In this document: in pieces, positions 5,231 to 5,767 of the stretch | How the letters are laid out: each line of letters starts with the position of its first letter | How positions within the stretch are numbered: the first letter of the stretch is position 1 | Origin: an uncultured Spirochaetaceae bacterium | Lineage (GTDB): Bacteria > Spirochaetota > Spirochaetia > Treponematales > Treponemataceae | Length of the DNA stretch: 5,767 nt | Assembly: GCA_902796985.1 (NCBI GenBank) | Contig: CADBRC010000218.1 | Span: 1-5,767 of the forward strand | Direction: 5' to 3' | Made by a program: the position numbers and the translations under genes | The notes under the pieces: model-generated | The model's input: the letters and a program-made list of their open reading frames with translations, nothing else | Told to the model about the DNA's origin: nothing | Database searches by the model: none

Positions 5231-5767
5231 ATGTCTTCGGCCCCGATCATCGAATTCAAGGATTTCAGTTATACCTACCGGACACAGGCGGGGCCGACGC
5301 TCAAGAACATCAGCTTTTCAATAAATAAGGGCGAAAAGGTTCTCATTGTCGGGGCATCCGGCTCCGGTAAATCTACGATAGCCAAGTGCATAAACGCCCT
5401 CATACCCTCTACCTTCCCGGGCAAGATCGAAGGCTCGCTCAGCGTGAACGGCCTGAACCCGGCAGTGGAGGGCATCTTCAACATGTCCAAGCAGGTCGGA
5501 ACCGTCCTGCAGGATACCGACGGGCAGTTCATCGGCCTGACCGTCGCGGAGGACATCGCCTTCGCGCTGGAGAATGACCAGATACCCCAGAAGGAGATGA
5601 AGCGGAAGGTCCTGGAGGCCGCCCGTACGGTCAGCGTGGAGCAGCTGCTCGGCTCTGTTCCCGGTGCCCTGAGCGGGGGACAGAAGCAGCGCGTCTCGCT
5701 CGCGGGAATCCTCGTCGATGACGTGGAGATTTTCCTGTTCGACGAGCCGCTTGCCAATCTGGACCCC
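5231..5767 (+). CDS. ECF/ABC transporter ATP-binding protein (partial, 3' end missing)
   Basis: The first 179 residues of an energy-coupling ATPase, open to the window edge. Walker A is GASGSGKST (41-49), the Q-loop glutamine is Gln94 in VLQDTDGQFIGLTVAED, the ABC signature is LSGGQKQRVSLAG (147-159), and Walker B is VEIFLFDE (165-172) followed by PLANLDP. The nucleotide-binding motifs seen are intact; the switch histidine lies beyond the edge. The DNxQF-like Q-loop (here DGQF) and LTVAEDIAFALEN are characteristic of EcfA/CbiO-type ATPases. ATPases beside UPF0397 proteins are often double-length with two ABC domains; this cannot be judged here. Start ATG 5231 lies 6 bases after the S-component stop, with a purine-rich AAGGAAGAG (5213-5221) overlapping the end of that gene, suggesting translational coupling. 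The EcfT subunit is expected downstream. Confidence 0.93.
   Translation, partial: MSSAPIIEFKDFSYTYRTQAGPTLKNISFSINKGEKVLIVGASGSGKSTIAKCINALIPSTFPGKIEGSLSVNGLNPAVEGIFNMSKQVGTVLQDTDGQFIGLTVAEDIAFALENDQIPQKEMKRKVLEAARTVSVEQLLGSVPGALSGGQKQRVSLAGILVDDVEIFLFDEPLANLDP

Noticed and set aside
5275..5757. 160-codon minus-strand frame at the right edge
   Set aside because: Antisense to the ATPase, whose Walker A, signature and Walker B motifs are clear on the plus strand.
1..5767. CRISPR array, tRNA, rRNA, insertion sequence or phage genes
   Set aside because: No regularly spaced repeats, cloverleaf, rRNA-like stretch, terminal inverted repeats or transposase motif beyond the short possible Rpn tail were seen on either strand.

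Overview
The window looks like chromosomal DNA from a GC-rich treponeme or a related spirochaete. This is an inference, not a proof. It rests on an acetate kinase longer than the usual ~400 residues, a lamin-tail lipoprotein with a relaxed signal-peptidase II site, and strong G/C third-position codon bias. The genes are ordinary metabolic and transport genes. I see no phage, insertion sequence, CRISPR array, tRNA or rRNA.

Layout. At 1-74 is the last 23 codons of a gene, possibly an Rpn-type nuclease. A non-coding stretch of about 160 bp holds hairpins and three phased TGACG boxes. It is followed by a 13-segment sodium:solute symporter (235-1785, +). Convergent to the symporter, with only 31 bp between the stops, is an exported lipoprotein with an Ig-like domain and a lamin-tail domain (1817-2929, -). 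Its start lies back to back with a monocistronic acetate kinase gene, ackA (3034-4374, +), which ends at two successive hairpins, the second a classic terminator. After a GC-rich spacer with a 19-bp imperfect direct repeat comes an ECF vitamin-transporter operon: a UPF0397-type S component (4664-5224) and the beginning of its ATPase (5231 to the window edge).

How the genes fit together. The symporter and ackA are separate units. AckA makes ATP from acetyl phosphate, as expected of a fermenter. The S component and ATPase are the substrate-binding and energising parts of one energy-coupling-factor importer. The rest of the ATPase and the EcfT membrane subunit would lie to the right.

The most interesting signal is in the promoters. 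Both the symporter and ackA have near-consensus sigma-70 promoters whose TATAAT box lies only 7-9 bases before the first sensible ATG, with no Shine-Dalgarno sequence. They share the 12-mer CTTCTATAATAT at this position. Both mRNAs are therefore predicted to be leaderless or nearly so. The longest-ORF TTG starts of both genes are actually the -35 boxes. In the same window the lipoprotein and the S component have normal Shine-Dalgarno sequences. I found no convincing new multi-gene system.
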